IMG/VR virus record: IMGVR_UViG_3300048026_000781
Coordinates: 1-44,515 of that record
Direction: 5' to 3' (one strand)
Source of the DNA: a virus
Length of the DNA: 44,515 nucleotides
Position 1 is the stretch's first letter. Every line of letters starts with the position of its first letter. The translations under genes and the position numbers were made by a program. This document shows positions 11,701 to 17,410 of the stretch, piece after piece. The notes beneath the pieces are model-generated. The model ran no database searches and had not been told where the DNA came from. It saw nothing but the letters and a program-made list of their open reading frames with translations.

Positions 11701-12131
11701 TATCTACCATCGTCTCCATCGGTTGCTATCTTAGCAGCCTTCTTAATTGTTCTTAATGGGAATTGAGGTGTTCTACCATCATTATCATCACTACCATTAG
11801 TAGAAGATACATATAGGGTAGCATCACTTTCACCAAATTCTTTTGCTAATATTCCACCAAATCTTTGTGTATCAACCGATTCATCCGCAAATGATGCGGT
11901 TGCATCTAATCTATCATTTGCATTAGCAAATGATAATGGTCCATCAATTTCTAAAGAACCAGTAATTTGTACCGAACCTGTTATTGTTTGAGGTGTATTT
12001 AAATCACTACCAATATCTATACTTTGTGATACTAAAAGTGAACCAGATATAAAGACAGATTTTTTAACAGAGATGTTCTCTTTAAAAATATTAATTTCTT
12101 CAATCTGCTTTTGTGGTATTAATCTAGCCAT
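1..12131 (-). CDS. Giant repeat-built virion structural protein (3' end outside window)
   Basis: I read an open frame with no stop in every stretch I checked, from the ATG at 12131 to the window edge: at least 4,043 codons. The start overlaps the previous stop (TAATG). Residues about 106-135 (LYVSSTNGSDDNDGRTP) are the entry segment of a right-handed beta-helix/DUF1565-like fold. After that the protein is almost entirely repeats. At least 16 units of about 108 residues carry RDxGYIxDAV and GGNERS, in three clusters (residues about 637-934, 1900-2414 and 3137 onward). Two blocks of about 88-residue units carry FTCDMDGN. These motifs resemble very long structural proteins of cyanophage-type T4-like viruses, where they are virion-associated with no clear role. 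It follows the neck and tail-completion genes, so a baseplate or tail-fibre role is likely. It is Ser/Thr-rich, a possible substrate for the heptosyltransferase in this window. Certain as a gene, moderate on function. Confidence 0.85.
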   Translation of the reverse strand, partial: MARLIPQKQIEEINIFKENISVKKSVFISGSLLVSQSIDIGSDLNTPQTITGSVQITGSLEIDGPLSFANANDRLDATASFADESVDTQRFGGILAKEFGESDATLYVSSTNGSDDNDGRTPQFPLRTIKKAAKIATDGDDGRYGLPTGSLFTGFAIKVDTGTYLEDNPIELPKNTTVWGSGLRVTKVLAKNENEDLFWVNSGNYLSEMTFGNLRVFPSVDVSEKGFAVAFAPNAFITTSPYVQNCSMISNQENSFLEAYEDIPAGGGGLNVDGNRIHPDSPLASMVLDAYTQIAPNGVGCQVVGRGFIQLVSFFTNFSAYSVKVVDGGQAVLLNSNTSFGDFGMYASGSRFITGSGGNANAFFNVQDNYSIIIDTIKNGLTSIPDLVPTTFEGRRLTDLIDVPQYFVSEDSTTDVADRVKSDFRLVSSIVEDGITNVPKLLAKSGKGGYGPESLYNISGEAQYTNVSTASSSDVSTIDTNFDITLDIIDRGNVATSSYVQIDNVSASIKTTDTVQYKTFAVQSDTNDKIKENFDTVISIIENGLTFSPDVSSSTELGYVFTDTIPYETDVTSSLKTIQSVSSSFSLVYDILANGTGSLPSTIFSSSIENPSVDVQNAYTLLIENIPFIQDETIAYLSSSWSEHPYNQETCKRDVGFIISSSAHDLLFGGNEESIRSGVFYYQFPSNATTTEKDPTLTGVKYASELAINILDGKVFSEAPSDLDNAYDVIYQNKDFVRNETIAYLSSSWSEFEYNEEKCKRDIGYILDAVATDINYGGNERSVIAGEFYHQYPSLAIVDDRTTGQLQQTLDGIKYAKRITEKLTNNETFVAPSGSIIAAINLIKENRSLIQNETVTYIDTEYPNFSYDRVKCKRDTGYIIDNIATDLLYGGNERSELAGLYYFLYPSIANTTQLEETLEAIRYTKEFTKAIVQSIVLETPQVILNVDGNIRTTTFTPTTSSISATDSEVKIVSQSFGVIEDIIRYGTDSVISSIAGNTDEYIWNLENPLNVSGISQKDSLEVATSSTTNLITSSFDTVIKIIESGSSIETEETIGTDSKGNPISTVGIPKNSYGDNLVKTTIGTTIPSDITLVKNTEEGIKFGTDVQITSSISTDLTSVTKISSSFSTVSNIIKYGISGSLDISGLSDASTYFEVVSLYDGSFSINKKQTQKFDDVDGKILGEDTGSFDDSIKDPTLTLKRGDLYTFSINSLNIVNAISIETQPFIISTNRSTDTKFRYNEGITNNGSTFGTITFIVPFDAPDRLFYVNGNDVNASGVINIVDELPLSDTQRYVEVPSIGSIEVVTNNSEAIKVSDIEQYNLSYTASLIESTEISSSFATTIDILKNGVDNLPTIVENTSGSIKVTNTSQITSSIIPSQYELNSVSSSYEIVIDVLENGIGYTPTTATYNPADGEFVMTIPNHNYSVSDSIYLRPESFTFTCDMDNNKTEHNLPSIGQIAYTNKLPITSVTDNTISVNVGKSGPNVEFTPTTASYDPSTGDFVMTVESHSLSVGEGIIMDVESFAFTCDMDNDQSVKSYPRLGIDPYAGRSMKITSITDTTMTVNVGASGPNKYFTPTNADYNALTGDMILTVSESFGLGVGRSVVLENESIAFTCDMDGNATTHSYPRSGSDPYAEQSIVITSVGTTSHTVTDAPYNASNGDVTITIPNHNFDNGDYIKLSDNSLTYTCVLDGNTTQKSYPRTGIDYPSGRWLEISNVTTNTFDINIGSSPYTAAHTFVSATTDGLERQDGTFTINVGDAGSASGSIHTFVSSSNEAVKHLPQSIHTFVSASNGAVKHLPQSNHTFVRTTENSVSSLPNEISNVENTIKVTDVSQYISSSVSGTLENIEFISSSVSIVYDIVKSGISGSYTATTYNTASGASTDESTIAAYEIIRNNIPFIQSETLAYLSSSWSTASYDEDKCARDIGLIISGAAEDLIWNTTSASVVNGKFYLEYPSQAETSQLNQTLDGVEYASKLTQKLIQNIEFVNASSEATTTHNLLLDNKLLIQNETIEYISSSWSDFSYSEGLCRRDIGHIVDAAATDVLYGGNERAVQAASFYYSNPSSATGSQLNQTVDAIDYARRLSNEIIQSNVLSLPSLQTLQVAELVTQNRSLIQEETIQFLSSSWSTFEYNEAKCRRDTGYIIDAVVTDFVYGGNERSVNAGEFYYLYPSDATGSQLTQTVDGIEYAQRLTNKLINNITLVSASIERQTAHSLLFDNKNLIQNEVISFMSSSWSDFEYDDIKCKRDVGYVIDAVATDVLYGGNQRSVVAGEFYYLYPSEATTTQSDQTITGILHAAGLANKIVQNTLLVNASSEKISAYNTILDNKKLVQHNVTEFIDQLYPYFTYDRVKCRRDTGYIIDAVATDLLWGGNERSIVAGDYYYRYPSQTTSLELTETTTAIEYAKVLVNKLITNIQLGVPSIISNTNNTIKFNNNEQYTGSLSISGSNITEISSSFEMVGGIINDGIKTFTPTSATYNPADGEFVMTIPNHTLTTSNGLYLKPESFVFTCDMDGNRSEHKLPAAGQPAYNSRLGIQSVTSDTISVNVGKSGPNINFNPTTAAYDPATGDFVVNVGAHSLSVGEGIVMEPESFAFTCDMDNNDSTKSYPRVGIDPFAVRSIPITSVTDTTLTFNVGASGPNKYFTPTDANYNGLTGDMVVTVGQHGLGVGRSVVLENTSLAFTCDMDGNSTTHSYPRLGSDPYAGKSIPITSVGTTQHTVSFSTYIPSSGLVSLTITGHGFSNGDYIKLSDNSLTFSCLLDGNIVGKSYPRAGVDYPSGRWLEISNVTTDTFEINIGTSSYDTPHTFVSAVSNGLERQTGTFTINVGDAGSASGSIHTFVSSSTDAIKHEPQSLHTFVSASNGALKHLPQSNHTFKRTDGNSVSTLPYEVRNIDSLTKVTNATQITLDTSASETEVGIISASINMINDIIRLGSENIPFSIAKNFQTSELDTPQNLTTSTYVTASGTYTIDDELQIVTDSFTQINDIITNGTGSLPTLVSNVNSNIKVTSTNQYTSSITGSSIETSIVNERAGLIENIVTNGVGVIPTIIDNNVNIDNLIKVGNVEQYVSASGADKIQSKILSSSFGLVINGLTNGTGSLPTISDYTTNVDAPKTVLAYNLVKENIDFIKEETILFMSSSWSTFVYDEEKCRRDVGLIVSGAVEDLIWNSNSASVVNTKFYYEYPSDATGSQLEQTVTAIKYAGNLVQNIVRNYEYTTASAEVSSSYNLLIENREFIQNETIEFVSSSWSDFEYPELTCKRDVGYIIDAVATDLLYGGTERSSIAGRYYYDYPSAAIVGGVPSVSQQKDPTVTAINYVKGLVTELVDGSVFITQSNEVDYVYDSIRLNREFIQSETVAFVNAKYPNLQYNEVSCSRDTGFIVDAVATDLRYGGNQRALTAGEFYYRFPSKATNVQLGETIDAIVYASDLVEEIVLKNTLTIPTLTENVENNIKVTPANQTLGTGTTEVSVLNAISSSFGIVMGIVQDGTGSLPTTSEYTASINDSDTLEAYSLLKSNIPFIQSETIAYISSSWNGFDYNEASCSRDVGHIVSGAAEDLLFGSISSSVFNGKFYYDFPSQAQGSQLNQTLDGIRYAGRLANKIVQSVTLNYPSNEASSSWELLRSNREFIQSESIAYISSSWSTFGYNEETCKRDVGHIIDAVSTDIIYGGNERSVNAGDFYYRYPSNATTSELEPTTTGIEYAGDLAEKIIVNEILTSPSVERIAGNKTILENREFIQTEVISYISSSWSGFEYNEASCSRDTGYIIDAVVTDFLYGGNERSRTAGEFYYKYPSSATVAGVESPTVDAQLYPTLDGIKYASGISQKLIQNTQFVTASNEVSSSWNLLRDNKEFIQNEVIAYVSSSWSGVYYNEDKCKRDVGYLIDAAATDLYYGGNERSVNAGSFYYLFPSSATEKGVPSTTAQLDPTVDGIRYAGKLSTKVIKNETFVQPSSSVLVGADLLIGNKEFIQKETIAFLSSSWSEFEYNEASCSRDLGYIIDAVRTDLVYGGNERSVQAGTFYYYIPSVATTEQKPQTTDGI
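3455..4725 (-). repeat. Duplicated block, copy 1 (FTCDMDGN-type repeats)
   Basis: This block of about 1.27 kb matches 6675-7945 almost unit for unit, at an offset of about 3.22 kb. Each copy holds two or three short HTFVSxxxxAxKHxPQS elements and about four units of 262-264 bp. The units carry FTCDMDGN and a following SYPRxGxDPYAGKSI-type segment. The copies have diverged, so the duplication is not recent. Confidence 0.8.
4890..6430 (-). repeat. Tandem protein-coding repeat array B (5 units)
   Basis: Units with the GGNERS-type signature sit at about 5001, 5325, 5650, 5975 and 6295, a period of about 325 bp. The unit at 6295 is the divergent type, as is the last unit of array A near 2605. Array and FTCDMDGN block may therefore have been copied together. 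Confidence 0.8.
6675..7945 (-). repeat. Duplicated block, copy 2 (FTCDMDGN-type repeats)
   Basis: Second copy of the block at 3455-4725. The FTCDMDGN signature recurs at about 7275, 7538 and 7800, with a degenerate unit near 7055, which mirrors 4060, 4324, 4588 and 3842 in copy 1. Confidence 0.8.
9330..10220 (-). repeat. Tandem protein-coding repeat array C (3 units)
   Basis: GGNERS-type units lie at about 9450, 9790 and 10115. This is the array closest to the protein's N-terminus, at residues about 637-934. The third unit has an altered signature (GGNEES). Confidence 0.8.
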
Positions 12132-12517
12132 TATACTATTTCTGTAATTTTACCTTTTATTTCAAAATGAGATTTCACTACATCAGTAGGAACTCTTGTT
12201 ATACTTTCCGTAAAGGTAATTGTTATTGATGTAGAATCAAAAGTTACATCGTAATTTTCTATTTGCTTTACTCCATATAAATATACATCTAAGTAATCTT
12301 TAGAATCTGAAACGATTAAATCTTCATAAACAAATCTATATCCATTTAATACTAATGTAAACAAAGTTTGAGTATCACCATCTAATGATATAGAAGTTGG
12401 TTCTACTTCAAAAATAAAAGTATCTTCAATAACTTCCAATACGAAGTTTTTAAAGAACTCTCTATCTCTTCTTTTGGTAATATTACCTAAATCAATATTT
12501 GGTTTTTTTCTAGCCAT
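12131..12517 (-). CDS. Unknown small structural-region protein, 128 aa
   Basis: I do not recognise the family. The N-terminus is basic (MARKKPNIDLGNITKRRDREF) and the rest alternates hydrophobic and polar residues, as expected of a beta-rich fold, with no Cys, membrane segment or signal peptide. The gene is coupled on both sides: its ATG shares a base with the preceding stop at 12517 and its TAA shares a base with the start of the giant gene. Its place between the sheath stabiliser and the giant structural gene suggests a tail or baseplate part or an assembly factor. That is inferred from position only. Confidence 0.75.
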   Translation of the reverse strand: MARKKPNIDLGNITKRRDREFFKNFVLEVIEDTFIFEVEPTSISLDGDTQTLFTLVLNGYRFVYEDLIVSDSKDYLDVYLYGVKQIENYDVTFDSTSITITFTESITRVPTDVVKSHFEIKGKITEIV

Positions 12518-12891
12518 TATATTACATTTTCTAAATCACCTTCAATTTTAACTTCATCACTTTCTTCAAAACTCCAAGGTTGACCAAAATTAGGGTCATT
12601 TGGATTTTCAATTACAGATGGGAATAAATCTCTAATAAATTTTATATGAAAATCATTATCAACTTGCTCAAATTTATAATCTCTAGGAGCAATATAACCA
12701 CCATTTACAAATACATCAAATCTACTATCAGTTTTTCGTTTAGATTCCAACCTACTATCTAATGTTTTTAACCTACAATTAGTAGCTTTATAAATCCAAT
12801 ATAATTCATGTGTTAAATTCACATATTCCATATTAAATTCTTTAGGTTGATTAACCTCCTTCATTATATTTTTAAGAGTCTTTATGTTCAT
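12517..12891 (-). CDS. Unknown small structural-region protein, 124 aa
   Basis: Not recognised. The first half looks helical and charged (residues 1-50). The second half is mixed, with FDVFVNGGYIAPRDYKFEQ resembling the beta-hairpin style of phage adaptor or baseplate parts, and an acidic C-terminus. The start overlaps the end of the gp15-like gene by 4 bp, and the stop touches the start of the next small gene, so the run from gp13 to the giant gene is probably translationally coupled. A minor tail component is plausible but not shown. Confidence 0.7.
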   Translation of the reverse strand: MNIKTLKNIMKEVNQPKEFNMEYVNLTHELYWIYKATNCRLKTLDSRLESKRKTDSRFDVFVNGGYIAPRDYKFEQVDNDFHIKFIRDLFPSVIENPNDPNFGQPWSFEESDEVKIEGDLENVI

Positions 12892-13952
12892 AGTTGTTCG
12901 TATTTTCCAACAATATCAACTTCATCATCACTATCTAAATCAAATCCTAAAGTATTATTAAATGTGAATATAATTTCGTTATCAGTTCCGTTAAAAGAAT
13001 ATGTATATGTTGTTGCTGGTTTGAATTCTGAATTGATATAAACTCTAAACCAATTTAATGTATCAAATGAACCTATTAATTCAACAGGTAATATTGGTAA
13101 TCTTACATTTGTTAATTTAACAGTTGTAGAATTAGTAAATTCTGCTCTTTGTGAACTTCTAATTGCAACAAAGTCAATTACCGATTGATATTCATTATAT
13201 ATGTTAGGGTTAGTAAATGAAGTACCAGTTAAATCAGTTTCCACACCCCACATAACTTTCTTAGGAGTAAATGATTTTTTAACAGTTGGCTTATCATCAT
13301 AAGTTTCAGGCAATAAATAAGCGTTAGTCACCATTGTAAATGATGTTCTAATTACTCTCTCTGAACCCTCTCCAACTTCCTGTTGATTATCAAATGAATC
13401 AATTCTAGTTCTAAATCTAAAACCATTTTCGGTTCCCCAATACCTATCAGTTGCATACTGAAATTGTTCAACTATGTTGTTCATATGTTCGGTAAAGGAT
13501 GTCCAAATCATTACCTCATATGTTACAGTTACATAATCGGGTACGGAAATTTCATATTGTTCTAAAGCTCTACTTGCTCCAGATTGTAATGAAAATCTCT
13601 CATATCTATTTTTTTGAGAATATTTCCTATAAGCTGGTAATGTGTTGACATCTTTAAATTGAGCCATACCATCTTGCCTATCGATGGAGTTTCTCTTAAA
13701 CATTACTAAAGGTAATTGAATCTTACCCCTTTGGTCTCTTAGATACCCTTTTGTTCTTGCGTTATTCCAACGTTCAGCATTACCATATAATAAAGGAACT
13801 TTAATTTGATTTCCATTTTCTTCCACATTTGGAATAATAGAATCAACCATATATTCAGCAATAGTAGTATCAATATCAATAAGTTTAACACCATTGGTGA
13901 ATTCCTTAGAAATACTAATTTGATTTGCTCTATTTGTTTCTTTCTTATTCAT
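12888..13952 (-). CDS. 15: Tail sheath stabiliser / tail completion protein, gp15-like
   Basis: In T4, gp15 forms the ring ending the contractile tail tube and sheath and joins it to the neck. Shared features, from memory of T4 gp15: IKVPLLYGNAERW early (T4 has IRVPITYASKEHF), the central segment VTYEVMIWTSFTEHMNNIVEQ (T4 IYELSIFTRYEDDMFQIVEQ), and a final strand segment VIRTSFTMVTNAYLLPE (T4 WSLTFEVNGWMYPP). At 354 residues it is longer than T4 gp15 (272). The extra C-terminal part (about 245-354) is beta-rich and may be a separate domain. It starts within the stop of the gp14-like gene, matching the T4 order 13-14-15. Confidence 0.8.
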   Translation of the reverse strand: MNKKETNRANQISISKEFTNGVKLIDIDTTIAEYMVDSIIPNVEENGNQIKVPLLYGNAERWNNARTKGYLRDQRGKIQLPLVMFKRNSIDRQDGMAQFKDVNTLPAYRKYSQKNRYERFSLQSGASRALEQYEISVPDYVTVTYEVMIWTSFTEHMNNIVEQFQYATDRYWGTENGFRFRTRIDSFDNQQEVGEGSERVIRTSFTMVTNAYLLPETYDDKPTVKKSFTPKKVMWGVETDLTGTSFTNPNIYNEYQSVIDFVAIRSSQRAEFTNSTTVKLTNVRLPILPVELIGSFDTLNWFRVYINSEFKPATTYTYSFNGTDNEIIFTFNNTLGFDLDSDDEVDIVGKYEQL

Positions 13953-14407
13953 TAGATAACTCTCATTTCAGTTTGAATAGAACTTCTTCTAGTCATAAAT
14001 GTTGATGCAATGATTGAGAATTTCTCCCCACTCTGTCCACCAATTAATTGGTCCTCTCTTACATTGTTAATTTCAAAGTATGCATCGTTGTGCATTATGA
14101 TATCTCCAATCTCTGGATAGAATTCTTTATCCTTTAATGTAAATCTATTAAATCTAAATTCTACGTTTTGTCCCGAATCAGGCCCAAACCCTTCGTAAGA
14201 TATACTACTATCATCCCTTTCAATTACGGCACTACATTGAGTACCTTGATAATAGGTTTTATTTAGTGATTCCCCATATAGGTTTGTTGAAATATCCTCA
14301 ATAGCAAGTTTGAATAGAACAACAGTTGTTTCAATAACCGCATCTACTAACTCTCTTGAGATTCCTTCAAAGAATCTTATATCTCTATCTAGTGCAAATC
14401 TTGGCAT
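13952..14407 (-). CDS. 14: Neck protein, gp14-like (short)
   Basis: T4 gp14 sits in the neck between portal and tail. The key similarity is FYPEIGDIIMHNDAYFEINNV, corresponding to the conserved PEVGDLIYxP...LFEI segment of T4-type gp14. The N-terminal part (RFFEGISRELVDAVIETTVVLFKL) is helical. At 151 residues it is much shorter than T4 gp14 (256), so the usual internal segments are reduced. The position between gp13-like and gp15-like genes supports the call: 6 bp after gp13, 1-bp overlap with gp15. Confidence 0.65.
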   Translation of the reverse strand: MPRFALDRDIRFFEGISRELVDAVIETTVVLFKLAIEDISTNLYGESLNKTYYQGTQCSAVIERDDSSISYEGFGPDSGQNVEFRFNRFTLKDKEFYPEIGDIIMHNDAYFEINNVREDQLIGGQSGEKFSIIASTFMTRRSSIQTEMRVI

Positions 14408-14413
14408 ATTCTA

Positions 14414-15559
14414 TTATCCGGTATAAATCGATAGTGGAACTTTTCTTAACATCTCTTGTTGATAATTAGATTCATTATTTCTAATCTCAAATTGTGTTTT
14501 TCTACTTAACTCTTCTAAGTTTTCTCTGAGTTGTTCAATCAAAGCATCTTTTTCAGTTTGAGCTTCTGCTCTTAATGCTGCTCCATCTAACGATATTTCT
14601 GAACCAGGAATAGGTACTGAACTATATTTTTCTCTGATTGCTCCTAATAATTCTTTGGTAAGAGCAAGTGTGTATTTTCTAATCCATTGCTTACCCACAT
14701 CGTTTATAAATTGATATGGAATAAAATCATATCCAACATTTGAATAATCAGATACTACATCGGATTGTATGCTTGTAGAATTTTCTACAAATTCTTTTCT
14801 TACAAAATATTCAAAAAACATTCTACCATCAGTTGTTGGTATTGGAAATATTTGTAATTTATTATTTGTTATGTTAAATGAATGAGCTGATTTACGAATT
14901 TCATCGTTAAATTCAATTGCTTGAATTCTAAGTATATCCTCATAAACAGGCATCAATATAAATTGAGCTGCTGGGGAGAATGAACCAAATCCAAACTCAT
15001 CTATTAAGTTAAGAGTACCTTGTCCACTTACTGAATAAGGGTCAAAGAATCTATTGATAGCTGGAGTTGCTTCATGAAACACTTTAACTACATCAATTCT
15101 ATTACCATCTTCAGATGAACTAGCAAATACATTTAAATCGTAATTTTGTACACCAGCTTCTACATTAATATATCCACTTTTTATATCAGTATTACCACCA
15201 GCACCTACCAAAGTTCCATATGCATCAGAAATACCCACCAATGTTGGTAGAAACGAACCTTCTACTAACTTTTGTGAATAATTTCCACCAGTTGGTACTC
15301 CTTTAAGTACATCTAAGTTGTTTCTAATATTAAATTGGTTTACTTGTGCCGCATATTCAGCAGTAGCTTCTTCAAAGCATGAATAAAAACTTTCATCTAC
15401 TAATTCAACGTTTTGTACTGGGTATCCTAATCGTTTTGCACACCAATTAGCTATTTTAGGTGCATCTGATTGGAAGTTTGTATCACTATCAAATGTACCA
15501 AATGGTGTTTGCCCTATTTCAAAGGATGATGAACCCGGATATATGTATTCTACTGCCAT
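14414..15559 (-). CDS. 13: Neck protein, gp13-like
   Basis: T4 gp13 joins the portal vertex to gp14 once the head is filled. The N-terminal segment KRLGYPVQNVELVDESFYSCFEEATAEYAA matches the T4 pattern [30 protein letters not shown] in pieces, and residues about 300-360 (WIRKYTLALTKELLGAIREKY, then ISLDGAALRAEAQTEKDAL) match the T4 C-terminal segment ending in a helix. At 381 residues it is longer than T4 gp13 (309). An AGAGGA-type ribosome binding site lies just upstream of the ATG, and the TTATATTTATA motif is 28 bp upstream of the start. It opens a new transcription unit after the capsid terminator. Confidence 0.88.
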   Translation of the reverse strand: MAVEYIYPGSSSFEIGQTPFGTFDSDTNFQSDAPKIANWCAKRLGYPVQNVELVDESFYSCFEEATAEYAAQVNQFNIRNNLDVLKGVPTGGNYSQKLVEGSFLPTLVGISDAYGTLVGAGGNTDIKSGYINVEAGVQNYDLNVFASSSEDGNRIDVVKVFHEATPAINRFFDPYSVSGQGTLNLIDEFGFGSFSPAAQFILMPVYEDILRIQAIEFNDEIRKSAHSFNITNNKLQIFPIPTTDGRMFFEYFVRKEFVENSTSIQSDVVSDYSNVGYDFIPYQFINDVGKQWIRKYTLALTKELLGAIREKYSSVPIPGSEISLDGAALRAEAQTEKDALIEQLRENLEELSRKTQFEIRNNESNYQQEMLRKVPLSIYTG

Positions 15560-15587
15560 TTACGATTCCTCTATTGTTTAACTCATC

Positions 15588-15598
15588 TATAAATATAA
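15588..15598 (-). promoter_or_regulatory. Candidate phage promoter motif TTATATTTATA upstream of gp13
   Basis: The minus strand reads TTATATTTATAGATGAG, 28 bp before the gp13 ATG. The same core occurs in four other intergenic gaps of this window. It follows a terminator, as expected if a new transcript starts here. Confidence 0.5.
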
Positions 15599-15675
15599 AG
15601 AAAAAGAAGAATAGGTTTTTTAAATATAGAATCTATACATAACTCATTGATTTGTGTTTGTATTCACTATCATAG

Positions 15676-15694
15676 CTGTCTGATAATCAGACAG
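15676..15694. other. Perfect inverted repeat CTGTCTGA-TAA-TCAGACAG
   Basis: Eight perfect pairs close a 3-base loop. It lies 12 bp beyond the T-run of the capsid terminator. It has no T-run of its own, so it could be a second RNA hairpin (3'-end protection or an RNase site) or a dyad protein-binding site. Confidence 0.5.
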
Positions 15695-15705
15695 TTACAA
15701 AGCAT

Positions 15706-15734
15706 AAAAAAGAGGGATAGTTTCCTACCCCTCT
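15706..15734 (-). terminator. Rho-independent terminator after major capsid gene
   Basis: In the minus-strand transcript, a 10-bp stem AGAGGGGTAG/CTATCCCTCT with one G-U pair closes a GAAA tetraloop, followed at once by five or six U residues. It lies 24 bp after the gp23 stop and separates the head genes from the neck/tail genes. Confidence 0.88.
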
Positions 15735-15757
15735 AATTTTATTAACTTAACGTTCTA

Positions 15758-17377
15758 TTAGATAGAAGCTAAATCTTTAACAAAGATACGACCGTAATAT
15801 TCTGGTCTAACCATTTTCTTAGCGTATCTCGTCATAACACCTCTCCTAGGAGTGAAGTTAGTTGGGTCATACACTAATGGAGTCATGATTAATGGTACAT
15901 AAGGTGCGTAAACTGCTCCTGTTTCTAGGAAGTTTGAACCTCTAAATCCTAACAAGATTTCGTTTGAAGTCATGTAAGGGTTTTTGTACACAGTATATCT
16001 ATTAGCAATCGCACCAACAGTAGTTACACCAGCAGCGAAAGATGAAGCATCTTTATCAGCTGATACAGTAAATCCAGGGATAGATTCTAAGATAGTACAT
16101 ACATCAGGAGAAGCAACTACGAAGTTAGCTCCACCTCTTAAAGTCAATTGGTGAATCTTATTAGATACTTTGTTTAATTTAGTACCTAAAGTTTGGAACC
16201 AAGTGTTCTTTTGGTATGCAACAGCTGAGTTACCTTCAGACCATGCACCAGTTGAAGAGTTGTACTCCTCACCGATTGTAGCTGACCAGTATTCAGTAGT
16301 TAATGCGTTAGACTTTAACATATCTAAGATTTCTAAATCAATCTCTAATGAGATGTAATCAGATAACATAGAAGTTAATTCAGCCTCAGCATCAATACTG
16401 TGGTAAGCGTTAAGGTCTTGCGCTAATTCAGGAGTCCATACAGCCTTTAGTTTTCTAGTCTTAGCAACAATTGCTTCAGACTTTAATTCTAAATCAACTT
16501 CAGGAATATCGATAGAAGTACCAACAGTACCAGCAGCACCAGCTACTTGTCCAGCGTTTTTACCATCTTCGAAATCACCTCTTGCGTAATCTGCAGGAAC
16601 TACTGAGTAAGTTAACTCAACGTTTCCAGCTTTAGCAGTTTCTAAACCAGCAGAAGCTGATACGAACATTACTAAGTTGTTACCAGATACACTATGGAAT
16701 TGGTTTAAGTTGTCTGCAATTTCAGCGTTAGCGATATTGAAAGAACGTACACCATCTACATCAGCAGTTGCTGGTTTAGCGAAAGTTGCTTTTGCAATCT
16801 CACCATCAGCGATAGAAGCAGATAAAGCACCATCAAAACCTACATCAGCCCAAGAAGCTGAAGTAAATGTTACTGAAGCTACAGCAGTAGATGCAGTTAC
16901 ATCATTTGCAGTATATCCGAATCTTCCTTCACCATATAAACCATTTACAGCTGAATCAGTAGAACCAACATCAGCACCAGTACCACCGAAAAGTGATTGA
17001 CCAGAGAATGCAGGGTTACCACCTTGAGCAGTACCATATTTAAAATCTAGATAGAATACAAGACCTGAAGGTAAGTTCATTGGTTGTACACTAACGAATT
17101 CTTTAGAAGCAATCTCACCAAAGATTCTTCTTACTAAAGGTAGAGCTACACCACTCCACTCTTCAGAACTTGCGCCAACACCAGTTTGTGTTGCCTCATC
17201 AAGCAATTGTTTTGCTTGGTTTTCGAGCATTACGGCCATTGCGCCTTGCTCTTTTGCGTTTAAACCTTCTAGAAGTCCAGTTGCATCCCACTTACTCTTC
17301 AATTGACGAGTTTCAGACAACATTACTGCCTGTGGGTTCTTTCCTTCCATTAGTTTAGATAAATCAAAATTTGCCAT
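15758..17377 (-). CDS. 23: Major capsid protein, gp23-like
   Basis: It forms the hexamers of the head shell. The segment SSEEWSGVALPLVRRIFGEI followed by KEFVSVQPMNLPSGLVFYLDFKYG (residues about 70-115) is a hallmark of T4-type gp23 in marine phages. At 539 residues it is near T4 gp23 (521). T4 gp23 loses its first 65 residues to the prohead protease. Here AKQLLDE|A puts a candidate site after Glu61; LME|G and LLE|G nearer the N-terminus also fit. The insert at residues about 120-260 is Ala/Ser/Val-rich and probably forms a surface domain. A good AAGGA ribosome binding site precedes the ATG. It follows the scaffold gene by 33 bp and ends at a strong terminator, consistent with very high expression. 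Confidence 0.95.
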   Translation of the reverse strand: MANFDLSKLMEGKNPQAVMLSETRQLKSKWDATGLLEGLNAKEQGAMAVMLENQAKQLLDEATQTGVGASSEEWSGVALPLVRRIFGEIASKEFVSVQPMNLPSGLVFYLDFKYGTAQGGNPAFSGQSLFGGTGADVGSTDSAVNGLYGEGRFGYTANDVTASTAVASVTFTSASWADVGFDGALSASIADGEIAKATFAKPATADVDGVRSFNIANAEIADNLNQFHSVSGNNLVMFVSASAGLETAKAGNVELTYSVVPADYARGDFEDGKNAGQVAGAAGTVGTSIDIPEVDLELKSEAIVAKTRKLKAVWTPELAQDLNAYHSIDAEAELTSMLSDYISLEIDLEILDMLKSNALTTEYWSATIGEEYNSSTGAWSEGNSAVAYQKNTWFQTLGTKLNKVSNKIHQLTLRGGANFVVASPDVCTILESIPGFTVSADKDASSFAAGVTTVGAIANRYTVYKNPYMTSNEILLGFRGSNFLETGAVYAPYVPLIMTPLVYDPTNFTPRRGVMTRYAKKMVRPEYYGRIFVKDLASI

Positions 17378-17410
17378 TTTTATTTTCCTTTTTTAATGTT
17401 TGTTAATTAA

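Noticed and set aside
12276-12286. TATAAATATA-like motif inside the 128-residue gene
   Set aside because: It encodes in-frame residues (VYLYG) and no gene starts just downstream; treated as chance in AT-rich DNA.
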